Translations under genes and position numbers: made by a program
Part shown: positions 23,010-34,385 of the stretch, one piece after another
Layout of the letters: each line of letters starts with the position of its first letter
Position numbering within the stretch: position 1 is the stretch's first letter
Notes under the pieces: model-generated
The model's database searches: none
Seen by the model: the letters and a program-made list of their open reading frames with translations, nothing else
Told to the model about the DNA's origin: nothing
Assembly (NCBI GenBank): GCA_038373865.1
Contig: JAXGGA010005237.1
Location: forward strand, 16,043-80,042
Source of the DNA: Uloborus plumipes
Taxonomy: Eukaryota; Arthropoda; Arachnida; Araneae; Uloboridae
DNA length: 64,000 bases
Reading direction: 5' to 3'

Positions 23010-24200
23010 ATAGGGTATAGCATATGAATTGCATTATTGTGTTCTAAAGGACAATATTTTATAGAACATTATAGTTGTAAAATTAAAACTTACAAGATAA
23101 GTTATTATAGACCGAAGCAACCGAAGCGGTCGAAGTATGCTTCGGCCAGACCGAAGCTTCGGTCCATCTCTAGTATGAATGTTTTTTTGCAATGTTATTA
23201 TAAATTAAGATTGATTCTTAAAGTTCAAGTGCAAAAGAAAAAATAATAATTGTTTAAATATGTAAAAATGGTTTAATATGCTCGTTACGTACGGCATGCA
23301 GAAAAAAAACGTTCCACCTTTACATCTATATCTCATAAACTCTGAATTTAGAACTTTTATGTAACCGTTTTATTTCTTTTCCTTTTAGCTGACTAGTTAT
23401 ACTACTATCTAAATATGCCACGTTTAATCATTCGAGTTCATAATTAAAAGTACAATTTTATTTAACTTGTGTTATGTACGAGACATACCTAATGTTATAC
23501 ATTGGAGTATTACTCACCTTTGTCCTCCTTACGAGCATTCTTCGTCCACGGTAAGTGCTGCAATATACGAATGTTTATTATTTTTATGAAATATAGAATC
23601 AAGAAATAGCAGAGCATTTACCAGTGAAAGAGCTTTTTTTTTGCTAAGAATTACTATTGAATATTAAAATTATGTAATAAGCAAAGGACGTACTTTCGGA
23701 TGCAAATAGGTAATGTCTTAAGCATGATCTTGTGACTTCTAAATGCTGCCTCTTATTTAAACTGAATGACATATATTTTTTCTTTACTTGAATTAATCCG
23801 TTGTAAAATTTGATATAAACGAATACATTTCAGAAAGAGAAGTAATTTGATCAAGCTTCAGATTTCCATAACAGTTATTATCAGTATTCTTTTATGGCAG
23901 GGAAGACAATTTTCTAAAACTAAATGCTTCTAAAACACAGAGGTAGAATGTATGTGCTAAATGATTTTTTCTCATTTTGTCTAGACAAAAGTTCTTTCCG
24001 GAAAACTGAATAATATTTAGGAATAGATGATATTGCTCAACTTCCTGTTAGACGCCCACTTCAAGGAAAAACAAAAGAAGCAAAAAACATTCTAGTATCG
24101 TCAATACCACAAGATATTGGCAGCTACTTCATTATTGCTAGCAGAACGTCTGCACTCTGTTAAGGCTATTGTGCACCTTTTTAAGGCTGCGACTACAGAC
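23010..24200. other. AT-rich DNA between elements; possible tiny exon
   Basis: It contains a GAAGC-rich palindromic block (23110-23172) related to 12182-12862 and otherwise no recognised feature except the exon candidate at 23518-23557. Confidence 0.45.
23518..23557 (-). CDS. Candidate 40-nt minus-strand exon
   Basis: On the minus strand a 40-nt segment lies between a good acceptor (TATTGCAG) and a good donor (GTGAGTAAT). One frame reads TYRGRRMLVRRTK and ends in phase 0, which would join in phase to either the 16289-16399 candidate or the HIBCH exon and looks basic like a mitochondrial presequence. The plus strand also offers a donor here (GTAAGTGC), so the strand is not settled. Confidence 0.2.
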
Positions 24201-24870
24201 TAGGGTGGAGCGAGAAAAACAAGGTTTTTATTTTCGAATCGTAATAGTGTGGAAAAGTTGCGATTGGTGAAGACGTACAAAACAAAACAAAAATTTTTGA
24301 AATCAGATAATATCTTCCGATCGAGCAACGAGCCTGAAATTTTAAAAAAATGAAAATTTTCATGTGTTCTTAGTGGTATTTTAAAATTTTTGTTACAATG
24401 TTTCCTTTTAATGATCTTGGACGGAAAAGTTACGATTGGTGAAGCTTTCCAAAATTTAAAAAATGTATTGAAATCGAATAATACCTTCTGATCCAGGAAC
24501 AAGCTAGAATAACCAAAAAATTGGAAAATTTCAGCTTTTTTTGGGGGGATTTAAAAAAATTTTTAAAATGTTCTCATTTTTTTTTCTTCATTTTTAACCC
24601 TTTAACATAGCAAAATTTCGGAAGGCTTCACTAATCGTAACTTTTCCGTCCAAGAGCATTAAAATGAAATATTGTAACAAAAACTTTAAAATACCACTAG
24701 GAACACATGAAAATTTTAATACATTTAAAATGTCAGCCTCGTTGCGGGATCGGAAGATATTATCCGATTTCAAAATGTTTTATTTTGTTTTGTAAGTCTT
24801 CACCAATCGGAACTTTTCCGCACTATTACGATTCGAAAATAAAAACTTCGCCTTTTTTCGCTCCACTCTA
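24201..24870. mobile_element. 670-bp palindromic element, TAGGGTGGAGCG subfamily
   Basis: The ends are TAGGGTGGAGCG and CGCTCCACTCTA. The flanks CTACAGAC and CTAGAGAC form an 8-bp duplication with one mismatch. Each half carries two copies of a unit with GGAAAAGTTGCGATTGGTGA, and the halves are inverted around about 24540. It is a shorter relative of 9097-12116 and 28952-30804. Confidence 0.8.
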
Positions 24871-25660
24871 CTAGAGACTCTTCTTCGATATACCTGCAGA
24901 ACCGACGCAATTGCAAACTCTAGAAGCTGCAGCATAAAGACGAAGAAACGCCGAACAGCTTGCATTGTTTGTTTTTCAATTTGTAAAGTCTTTTTTTTCT
25001 CATTTCTTATACAACTTTCAGTGTTGTTTCAAGGTTTAATCAGTCCAAAAATTCTTTGAAAAAACAAATAATTTATGTTATCGCTAAATAAGCAGGTCCT
25101 GATTACCCAAAAGGCTCGGGAAGCTTGAGCTTCCGCTCCAAATCTTTAGGGGGCCCAAAAATGACTGAAAAGCTACAAAAAAAATTCAAGTTTCGACTTT
25201 TATATTTAGCTTTAAAGAGAGCTGGTTCAATATAATTTGTCCCAACTGTGCTATATTGTACTTTAACAGCTTTTTTTACTCTTAAATCATTTAGATTTTA
25301 AATTTGCCAAATATTTTTAGAAATTTTCACCACAACAAAAAGTGGAGGGCCCCAAAATGAGACTGAGCTTCCCTTAACCACAGGGGTTAATCGGGCCCTG
25401 TAAATAAGTAGTATCGATATAAATTTTATGGGCCAAGCATAGTAACAATAAATAAAGCAAAAAATAGTCACCTAGATTAGAAATGTGTCAACCTAACTGT
25501 AACTGGAAACGAGTAGCGCCCCGTCGGGTAAAATACCACAGTAAATATATTTCACCATTGAAGCAACATGATCTCCTGGAGTCCACTTTTCCAAGAGCTT
25601 TAGGATAGAAAGAAGTTTTAATCACACATTGCATAGATTTTCAACAAATTTTATTGGAAA
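24871..25660. other. Intergenic stretch, no gene recognised
   Basis: Nothing protein-like was recognised. A GC-richer block lies at about 25480-25620 but shows no supported exon. Confidence 0.45.
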
Positions 25661-25700
25661 CTAGCTTTCTACCCGGCTTTACCCGGGTGCTTATTAAAAA
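25661..25700 (-). mobile_element. Helitron-like 3' terminus
   Basis: On the minus strand a hairpin CCCGGGTAAAGCCGGG is followed by GTAGAAAG and then CTAG and T, the hairpin-plus-CTRR arrangement of Helitron ends. The body that would lie to the right on the plus strand is not delimited. Confidence 0.4.
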
Positions 25701-26387
25701 TGCTCGCAAAAATTATAATTAAATATCTGTTAGAACTTCTATTTTTTGTGCATCATACAATATTTGTGACAATGTTAAAAACAGTTCACTTTGTGCGCAA
25801 AGGAGTAAAAGCTTTTTTGGTTTTTACTCATTTGTGCCAATGTTCCAAGAACATGAATTATAATTGTTTTAACTTACTTAATGCTGGAATGAAATAGGTG
25901 AGCCATAAAGCAAAGGGGGGGGGGGTAGCAAGCAAGTTACTGCTACATCATCATCTTCAGATCCTGATCCATGGAGTGACGACAAAGTAATAAAAGATCA
26001 GCCTGAAGACCCAGACCTAAAGCCTATCATAGAGTTAATGGAAAAGGACAATCGGTGACCTACTTGGCAAGACGTTTCTATCTACAGTCCTGCAACGAAT
26101 AGATACTGGGCTCTATAGAAATCTCTCCAGTTGCGGAATGGCGTCCTGTATCGGAAATGGGAATCTGATGATGGTAACCCTAGCAGCATAATCTCATCGG
26201 CCGATGATCGGCCATTCATCGAAACCCGATGAAATTCTCATCGGCCGATGATCGGATTTCGATGAGTTCTCATCGGGAATTGCTATTGCTCCAATATGTC
26301 TCATCGGCCAAACAGAATCCGAGCAGCAAAATCCGATGAGTTTACGATGAGATTTGGAGCAATTTACGAGCAGTGCAGTCCCGTGAT

Positions 26388-26670
26388 GATGAATTTAGGA
26401 TCAATTTTGGATGAAAATAAGATGTGATTTAGATCAATACGCGAGCAGTGCTGTTCCGTGGTGATGAATTTAGGATGAAAAAACGATATGATTTAGATCA
26501 ATATACGAGCAGTGTAGCTCGTGGCGATGAATTAAGGATCAATTTTGGATAAAAATACGATGAGAGTTAGATCAATATACGAGCAGTGGTTCCGTGGCGA
26601 TAAATTTTGGATCAAAAGACGATGAGAGTTGGATCAATATACGCGCAGTCTAGTTCCGTGGCGATGAATT
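26388..26670 (+). repeat. Tandem array with alternating spacing (GATGAATTTAGG units)
   Basis: Units start with GATGAATTTAGG or a variant at 26388, 26463, 26526, 26599 and 26663, giving spacings of about 75, 63, 73 and 64. Each contains GATCAATATACGAGCAGTG and TTCCGTGGCGAT. The longer units carry an extra block reading ATCAATTTTGGATG. Confidence 0.75.
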
Positions 26671-26676
26671 TCGGAA

Positions 26677-26780
26677 CCTTTTTTTTATTTCCCCCAACTA
26701 GGTGCGACTGGTCAACTCCAGCAACGAACCCGGGTTGTCGGTGCGGAAAGCCAACGCTCTACCACCACGCCACCAAGTCT
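26677..26780 (-). repeat. Short tRNA-derived SINE or tRNA retropseudogene
   Basis: On the minus strand a tRNA-like sequence shows an A box TGGCGTGGTGG (26762-26772) and a B box GGGTTCGTTGC (26721-26731), ending in an A-rich tail (AAATAAAAAAAA). B-box mismatches and the tail argue against a working tRNA gene. It sits between the two tandem arrays of the 26178 element. Confidence 0.6.
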
Positions 26781-26833
26781 ACGATTAATGAGACCAACAC
26801 TGCATATTTAATAAAAATTTGAGATTGGGAAAA

Positions 26834-27193
26834 TTTTCATCAGAAAATTTGATCATTACGACCTCTTTCCGATGAAATCTGTAGCTTGGCATATTTTCAT
26901 CGGGAAATTTGATTGGAAGTATATAGTTTTCCGATGAAACATAGCTCGGTTAATTTTCATCGGGAAATTTGATCGGAAGGATATCGTTTTTCGATGGAAT
27001 ATAGCTCGGCTAATTTTCATCGGGAAACTTGATCGGAAGGATATCGTTTTCCGATGAAATATAGCTCGGCTAATTTTCATCGGGAAACTTGATCGGAAGG
27101 ATATCATTTTCCGATGAAATATAGCTCGGCTTATTTTCATCGGGAAAGTTGATCGGAAGGATATCGCTTTCCGATGAAAAGTAGCTCATCGAA
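26834..27193 (+). repeat. Six-unit 60-bp tandem array
   Basis: The phrase TTTTCATCGGGAAA starts at 26834 (variant), 26894, 26954, 27014, 27074 and 27134, an exact 60-bp period. Each unit continues with GATCGGAAGGATATCGTTTT and GATGAAATATAGCTCGG. Because 60 is divisible by three, the minus strand stays open and reads a 20-residue repeat (MKISRAIFHRKTISFRSSFP), which I treat as incidental. Confidence 0.9.
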
Positions 27194-28611
27194 AACCGTG
27201 CTCGGATACTGATCGGAACGATGTCATCGTGCGTTACAGGATCAGTTTACGAGGAGTTTGTTGATCGGCCGAGCAAAATCCGATGAGTTGATGCTACTTG
27301 GGAAAGTATTCAAATGGCAGTTACTCCTTCCCAGATCAAGAATTCCAGACGTTCTAAAGGAATTGCACAATAGTCAGACTGGAGGACATTTTGGTGTCTT
27401 GAAAACCCTCTACAAGGTTCGAGAGCGCTTCTTCTGGGGCAAGGCGAAGGATGACGTGGAGAAGTGGTGCCATTCTTGTGACGCCTGTGCTTCCCGTAAA
27501 GGACCGAAGAGACGAAGCCGCGGGAAGCTACATCTTTACAACGTAGGAGCTCCTTTCGAACGAATCGGAATCGACATTCTTGGTCTTTTACCGAAAAGTA
27601 CTGATGGGAACAAATAGATCCTCGTTTCCATTGACTATTTTACCAAATGGCCTGAAGCATATTCCATTCTGGATCAAGAAACTACCACCGTGGCTGAGAC
27701 TCTAGTCCAGCATTGGATCTCGAGATATGGGACACCTTTGCAGATCCATTCCGATCAGGGAAGGCTGCATTTAAGGGCCTATGTAAAATCCTCAAAATTG
27801 AGAAAACTCGAACTACACCACTACACCCACAATCGGACGGCATGGTGAAGAGATTTAACAGGACAATCCTTAATAATCTCTCGCTTATGGTCTCCAAAAG
27901 TCAACAGGATTGGGTCAAGAAACTTCCTCTGTTCCTGCTGGCCTACCGCAGTGCTGTCCACGAGACCATCGGATATTCCCCATCACAGATGCTCTTCGGC
28001 CAAGAGCTTCGGCTACCTTGTGATCTCGTTTTTGGTCTCCCTTCAGATGCGCCTTCATCGCCTGAAGAGTACGTCCAGGATCTCCAGGCCCGGTTGGAAG
28101 ACGTTCATCACTTCGCACGAGAGCGAATCAACATCGCGAAGGAGAAAATGAAGATCCGATATGGTCCACTGGCTATGACTTTCAAGAAGGTGACAAGGTA
28201 TGGCTATGGAATCCCATCCGACGTAAAGGTCTATCACTCAAATTTCAGTCGCATTGGGATGAACCACAGTCCTTCACCGGCTGAACGACGTCGTAGTGAG
28301 GATCCAGAAGTCATCACATTCAAAACCTAGATCTGTACATTATGATCGGCTAGCCCCATACTATGGCCATAGTAGGTAAAGTAAATCTAAAGCTACCATG
28401 GTAATTTGTTTGTAAATTTTGTAAATAACTTTTGCCTTTAATTGTATGTAATATTACTTTATCAATGTCATTGTTTCTTTCATGTTCTCATTGTTATTGT
28501 TTATCATGTTTACGATTGGTTATCATGTAATGTGTGCATCTGTAAATTTTCCCTTGCTTCCTTTCTGGGGATTGTTCTGCACGGGACGTGCAGTCCGTGG
28601 GAAGGGGGCAA

Positions 28612-31114
28612 TGTTACAAATCTTGTAAATAATTGTTGTTTTTCCTGCCTTGCACCATTTTTGGAGAGGAATCGCTTGTTGTCACTAGTTTTGGTTTTAT
28701 CTGGCGACATGTTGCAAAACTATCTGAAGATATCACTTTTACCATTTGTATACCGACCTCGTACCATTTTCTAGTTTTTGCGCTCCCCTAATTTAATAAG
28801 CATGAAGACATTTTTGCTCTGAGTTGCAATATTGTGGATTTTTCTTTTTATCACTAGAATTTTCTTGAATGGTATGTTTAAGTTTGTGAATGAATAGAAC
28901 ACTCCGGATTTTGCTAGAATGTTGTAGAAATATCCTTCCGAGAATAAATAGTAGGGTGGGCTGAAAAAACACTTTTTTTTATTTCAAAGCTTTAATCGAG
29001 CGGAAAAGTTGTGAATCATGAAGACAAAAAGGAGGAAAAAAAATTATCGAAATCGGTGTATATCTTCCGTTCGCGCATAGGGCCTAAGGTTTGACAAAAA
29101 ATGGAAAAACTTCATTTTTGCGATTTTTAAAATTTTTTTTTTGAATTGGGTGTTTTCTTAACGTAACAGCGCGGAAAAGTTGCTAAATGAAAACAAAAAG
29201 GAGGGAAAAAAATTGAAATTGATTGATATCTTCCGATCGCGTAAGGCCTAAAATTCGACAAAATATGAAAAAAAAAATAAATTCATTCTTGCGATTTAAT
29301 TTTTTTTTTTAATTATATGTTTTCATAATGTTTTCGTGTGGAAAAGTCGCTAAATATGAAGACAAAAAGAGGGATAAAAAAGAGAAAAAAAAATTATCGA
29401 AATCGATTAATATCTTCCGGTCGTGCCTAGGGCCTAAACTTTGACAAAATATGAAAAAACTTTGCGATTTTTTTTTTTCAATTTTTGAATTAGATGTTTT
29501 CGTTATGCAATAGTTTGTAACGTTTTCTAATCTTGCCTTAAAACATTGTGTTTTGATTTGGTTTTGGTTAGTTAATATCTTCCGGTCGCCCATTAACCCT
29601 AAAATTACCCAAAATTAGCGAGGACATCATTGGGTGCTGTACTCAAGGATGCTTCAATTTGGCATTAGAAAATAATAATGGTGTCTTCGCCAGTGGACGG
29701 CTTGTTTAATGGCATTTGGCAGTTCAATATTTGTCTTGTTATTACATAACTTCTTCGATAAATCACCGAGTTCACACGCAGCAGAAAGTTACATCCTTAA
29801 GCGACTACAAGATTTCAAAATGAAAATAGCTAGATTAAACTAAATAATAGTATGCTGCTATTACTACATAGAAACGCAGACTGAAAAAAATGTAGGTAGA
29901 CAACTGACGTGGTCCTAGGAAGGCGGATGGAGTGGAAAAGAGCCGTACGGCCAGGCGAGCGACGTTGACTGGATTGCGCATGAGAATTTCTAAAGCTTTT
30001 CGCAACTGGAAAACATCATCTGAACCTGGTAGTTTGTTTTTCTATCTTATTGTAAGTTCATCTGAAAAAATACTACGGCTGTTTCATTTAAAAATTATTC
30101 ATCAAAAACCAAAAACGCCCAAAAATGTAACTTTTTTTATTATTTTGGGTAATTTTAGGGTTAATGAGCTACCGGAAGATATTAACTAACCAAATCCAAA
30201 TCAAATCACAATGTTTTAAGGCTATATTAGAAAACGTTACAAACTATTGCATAACGAAAACGTCTAATTCAAAAATTGAAAAAAAATTCGCAAAAATGAA
30301 GTTTTTTCATATTTTGTCAAAGTTTAGGCCCTAGGCACGACCGGAAGATATTAATCGATTTCGATATTTTTTCCCCTTTTTTATCCCTCATTTTGTCTTT
30401 ATAATTAGCGACTTTTCCGCACGAAAACATTCAGAAAACATCTAATTAAAAAAAATTAAAAAATCGCAAAAATGAAGTTTTTTTTCGTATTTTGTCAAAT
30501 TTTAGGCCTTATGCGCGACCGGAAGATATCAATCGATTTCGATAATTTTTTTTCCTTCTTTTTGTTTTCACAATTAGCAATTTTTCCGCGCTATTACGTT
30601 ACGAAAACACCCAATTCAAAACTTTTTCAAAAATCGCAAAAAATGAGTTTTTTCATTTTTTGTCAAATTTTAGGCCATATGCGCGAACGGAAGATATCAA
30701 CCGATTTCGGTAATTTTTTTCCTTCTTTTTGTTTTTATGATTCGCAACTTTTCCGCACTATTACAACTTCGAAATAAAAGAAAGTGTTTTTTCGGCCCAC
30801 CCTAATAAATAGCTGTTCAACTGCCTTGAACACAGTTTTTTTTTTCAGATTTGATTTCTGGGAGACTCGTTTTATTCGCTTGGACGAATGTTTGTTTTGC
30901 TTTTGTAATTTCTTAATTACTGCTCAAGTTAGATAGGCGGTACTGAGTTACTGAGAGTACAGTGTACTGTTTACTACCTAATTGCTGGATGTTTAGCAAT
31001 TGTTTCCTGCTCCTATTGTAAATAAGTGTACATAATTGTAAATAAATTTATAGTTACTTCCTCAAGACTGGAATGGTCAATTAAGAAAGTGGAAGGTGCA
31101 ACGCACTCGTTACA
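28612..31114 (+). repeat. 3' LTR of the gypsy element, split by a later insertion
   Basis: The LTR starts TGTTACAAATC directly after a purine-rich tract (GGGAAGGGGGC, the expected polypurine primer site) and ends CTCGTTACA at 31114, so TGTTACA and its TGTTACA-type ends match gypsy convention. Removing the 28952-30804 insertion leaves about 643 bp. No 5' LTR is in the window. Confidence 0.7.
28952..30804. mobile_element. 1.85-kb palindromic element, TAGGGTGG family, inside the LTR
   Basis: The ends TAGGGTGGGC and GCCCACCCTA are flanked by a perfect 8-bp duplication ATAAATAG (28944-28951 and 30805-30812). The sequence matches 9097-12116 along its arms, but the left arm lacks about 0.45 kb of inner sequence, so the palindrome is asymmetric. 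The insertion is younger than the gypsy LTR it splits. Confidence 0.88.
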
Positions 31115-31773
31115 GTATGTATGTTTGTTCCTCATACAAATCCAGTTTTCGTCGGATTTTCATTAAACTTGGCACAGAGGTTCCTTGATGCACTAGAATT
31201 CGGAGACTAGAGTCGGAGTTTTGAAGTTTTAAAAAAATCCAAAAGGCTAAGAATTCAAATTTTGTGTCTCAAAATGGCCATTTTCTTTCAATTTTGAATA
31301 TATAGAGCAATAGAGATAAATTTTTAAGCATACAAACTGATAAAATTTAACACATTTAACCCTTAACTTCCTCCTGTTGCATTTCTGCAACATATGATTT
31401 ATTTTAATTTAAAAGACTCATTTTTTTAAAAAAAATTACATACAAATCAGTTATCTGATTTAAAAAAAAAAATTATTGCAACGAAATACATGCTAATTTT
31501 GTCACTAGTTGACAGCATATTTTCCCCAGAAATCACAATAATTATAAAAATATCTGATGCTTCAGAACTGTGTCTTTACTATAAAAAGAATACATTATAT
31601 TTTATGCTTCCTCTTGTTTATTGAAGATATAAATTACCAGGTAAGAAATTTGAACATTTTACATTCATTTAAAATTAATTTTAATTCTCTATTGGAAAAC
31701 GTTTTTAAGATATTTGATGTTATTTATACGTTGCCGCAAACAAAAAAATGACTGAAATTCAATTTAAAACTGC

Positions 31774-31805
<32 letters not shown>

Positions 31806-32014
31806 TTTTCATCTTTATTATTACGTGAGAACTAACTGATATAATGTTTTCATAGAAATTTAAAAAAAAAAGCGAAGTTAAGGGTTAATATGAGTATTTT
31901 CCAACAAAGATTACGATTAACAATGAATTATCAACTTAAGGCTCACCTATTTCATTTTAGCACGAAATAAGTTAAACGTAATGCAATACCAGGTAACGCC
32001 GGGTAATAAGCTAG
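31115..32014 (+). mobile_element. Helitron-like non-autonomous repeat
   Basis: It begins just after the LTR with GTATGTATGTTTGTTCCTCA. It ends with the imperfect hairpin CCAGGTAACGCCGGG, then TAATAAG, CTAG and T. A similar GTTTGTATGTATGGATGTTTG opening is found near 46984. The left edge is approximate and no Helitron protein is present. Confidence 0.4.
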
Positions 32015-32749
32015 TAATAAAATTTGAAAATGTGATTTTTTGCTTTTTTTTTCCAAATAAAGTGGTTAAAAAAATCATCAAAATCGGTTCACTTACATCA
32101 GGAGTTATTGCTGACAAAAATTAAAAAATATAAATAAATAAAAGTATTAAAAACAAGTAAATAAATAAAAGAAAATCATACATACAATATTAACTGATAA
32201 CCGAATTCTTTTTGAAGTCGGTTAAAAAGTATAAGACCCTGCTGATGCTCATATATTTGTTTTTGTATATCCTTAACCTTGAAAAAGATGTTTAATGAAA
32301 TGAATTTCTAGTTAAAAGAGTTTCGGATAAATAAGGTACTACTGTACTACATGATGACAATAAACAATGTCGTAAAAAGTTTGCATCCATTTAAAATACC
32401 ACTATTTCTATATTTTTTGGCCAAAGGAAACGTGTTTTACATTTCGCGTAGTCTTAATCGATATATTATTTCATGTTTCATCCAATGATCCATATTTCCT
32501 CAAACATCATATCTGTCATGTTTTTTAATGAAGTCTAGCGTTAATTTCTTCGGGAAACAGACTGAGTATAAAAAAAGCATTAACTGTATTTTAATGCACA
32601 ATCTTTAGGAACATAATATATACATGGTATAGATTTCCTTAAAACTGTCTACTTCGATGTCTGAGGTTTTCGGCGCTTCATTGGATTTAATGATTGGTAA
32701 TTGTTTCTTATTTTTCAAAATAGCTTTAAGTTTTGAATGAATAAACAAA
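32015..32749. other. AT-rich DNA, nothing recognised
   Basis: No protein-like frame or repeat boundary was recognised here. Confidence 0.45.
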
Positions 32750-33144
32750 ACATTAGAACAATAAATAATAATTAATCAAATCTAGTCAATTTTTAAGGCT
32801 TAACTCTATACGCAAAATTGAAACACTAGGGCCATTTTCCAGACAAACTGCTCCTTCGTTCCTGAAGTTACATAGTTGTTCGAATTTTTGTATTAAATTA
32901 AGCTTTGAAAATTGACTAAATTTGCGTAATTAAAATCTCTTGTTACTGACTTATTGCCTTTTTGATTTATTTACCGAATTGTTGTGAACTTTAACACTAC
33001 TTTAAGAAGAATTTAAAAGGTCGGGGAGTACATTTGAACTAAAGAATATAATAATTTTACTTCAGAGGATTGGAGGGAATTTAAATTTATTCAGTTGACT
33101 TCCTTTCATATATAGCACGGGTATCGCCGTGCGGATACTGCTAG
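32750..33144 (+). mobile_element. Helitron-like repeat, second copy of the 5340-8512 family
   Basis: It shares the GGCTTAACTCTATACGCAAA region and the pre-terminal AATTTAAATTTATTC block with 5340-8512, and ends with the hairpin GCACGGGTATCGCCGTGC, GGATACTG and CTAG at 33141-33144. Confidence 0.45.
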
Positions 33145-33200
33145 TATATAGATAGATAGATAGATAGGCAGATATATAGATAGAGAGAGAGAGAGAGAGT
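33145..33200 (+). repeat. Microsatellite (TAGA)n to (GA)n
   Basis: Directly after the Helitron-like CTAG end, TATAGATAGATAGATAG runs into GAGAGAGAGAGAGAG. Confidence 0.85.
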
Positions 33201-33779
33201 CTGTTAGCATGATAAATCTCGCCAAGCAGAAACGTTTCCGTATTCGCTGTTAGAGCTTGGACATTGCAATTGTGCGAGAACAAGGCAAGTTTTATTTCTA
33301 ATAAACTCTGGTAGAATTACGCTTCAGTTTAAAACATTGCATTTGCTGTACTTAGATTTTTAATTCAAGCTTTATGAATACATCGACAGCAGCAAAAATC
33401 CTTTGAGTTTCACTACATGTAAAGCCGTAGTGTGTAACTCTAGTGCACAATAAACAATTATTTAATCGGCAAACATCACTGGTTCCTTCCCAGACATTTT
33501 TCTTTTCTTTCATTTAGAGAAAGGTTAATATTTTTCTCCCTTCTCGAAATTTGCATCAAATATCTCAGAGTTTTAAGCGTAATTACGAAAAGTGCAAAGA
33601 TTATTTATTTATTGGTCATTTTCACCATATGCTTATAGTTCAGAATTTTTAAGTATTTTTTTTTAACTTGCTATTTTCTTTTTAGAAACACTAACAGATG
33701 TTTTGTCACACATTTTAGGTGTGTGAAAAAGTAATTGGTTGAACAATTTGATGCATAATTAAGTATTCAAATGCTGTTG
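33201..33779. other. AT-rich DNA, nothing recognised
   Basis: No gene is visible. A short phrase around 33380-33430 (CATCGACAGCAGCAAAAATC) reappears near 45010 in an AACS intron and in shorter form near 60850, so it belongs to a dispersed repeat. Confidence 0.4.
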
Positions 33780-33825
33780 TAAAGCTTTAAGTTGCAAGGA
33801 AAATTGTCGTCCGTTACCATACAAA

Positions 33826-34385
33826 ATCTATATGAAATCGCACTTTTAAACTATATCATAGCGCCTTGAACCAACTTCATTTGAAATTATTTCCGTCCCT
33901 AAAGCTTAAAACGATGTTTGTGATTATTAAAATATTGATCAAAAACTGTATGGTAACGGACTCGACATTTGGTAACGGATTTGAATAGTAACGGACTTGA
34001 CATTTCAACCAAAATGTCAAATTATAGAGTTGTATAATAAACAATATTTCGGGGTAAAAGTTGAGAAAAAGTAAAAATTAATACTGAAATCGTTGGTAAC
34101 AGACTTGACAAAGAATAAAAATACGCACCTGGAAGAAATCTTGTGCGAAATGCCACAGCAATACCTCTCGACTCAGGAAAACAAAATAGTACGAAATAGT
34201 TAAGCCACTAGTTTGTTAAGTTAACTGAATACGTGTTACCATCTTTTGACTGCAATAAATACTCTTTTTTTCAAAAAATTATTTTAGGGTAACGGACTTG
34301 ACAAGAACTGCCGGACAAAATATATTCATACATTTCTGAATGAAAAAAAATTACTATTGTCAATATTCATTATGAATATCATGTA
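33826..34385 (+). repeat. Dispersed repeat A, left portion (inverted copy at 63398-64000)
   Basis: About 560 bp match the reverse complement of 63398-64000 with few differences, except for about 50 extra bases in the other copy. The motif TAACGGACTTGACA and close variants occur five times (near 33954, 33970, 33990, 34095 and 34289). The match runs into the window edge in the other copy, so the true left boundary is unknown. Confidence 0.85.

Larger units (their letters stand above)
26178..27302. mobile_element. 1.1-kb element of tandem arrays inserted in gypsy pol
   Basis: The ends CCCTAGCAGCAT and ATGCTACTTGGG are imperfect inverted repeats. The pol reading resumes immediately after it, so the boundaries are confirmed by the interrupted frame, with AA on both sides as a 2-bp duplication. 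Inside are CATCGGCCGATGATCGG palindromes, two tandem arrays (26388-26670 and 26834-27193) and a tRNA-derived SINE between them. No coding capacity is visible. The CCCTA ends and AA flanks recall the element at 49456-50836. Confidence 0.8.
25920..28330 (+). pseudogene. Ty3/gypsy-type pol, C-terminal half, interrupted and decayed
   Basis: The first part (25920-26177) reads a linker (DPDPWSDDKV) and then WESDDGN. The reading is cut by the 26178-27302 insertion and resumes at 27303. It then shows the integrase zinc-binding region (HNSQTGGHFGVLKTL and WCHSCDACASRKGP, the HHCC pattern). The integrase core follows, with RIGIDILG (first D), a stop near 27616 that replaces the codon after TDGNK, and a second D in IHSDQG. 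A frameshift comes next, then MVKRFNRTI, where the family has E in place of K, so the third catalytic residue is lost. A C-terminal tail ends near 28328. There is no gag, protease or reverse transcriptase in the window, so the element is 5'-truncated. The 3' LTR follows at 28612. Confidence 0.88.

Noticed and set aside
26856..27140. 94-residue minus-strand open frame with a 20-residue repeat
   Set aside because: The repeat period is exactly 60 bp, so one open unit stays open through the array. It lies in a transposable element and has no start context or other coding signs.
26341..27260. CRISPR-like array, because of regular repeats
   Set aside because: Units are contiguous tandem repeats without unique spacers, in a eukaryotic transposon.
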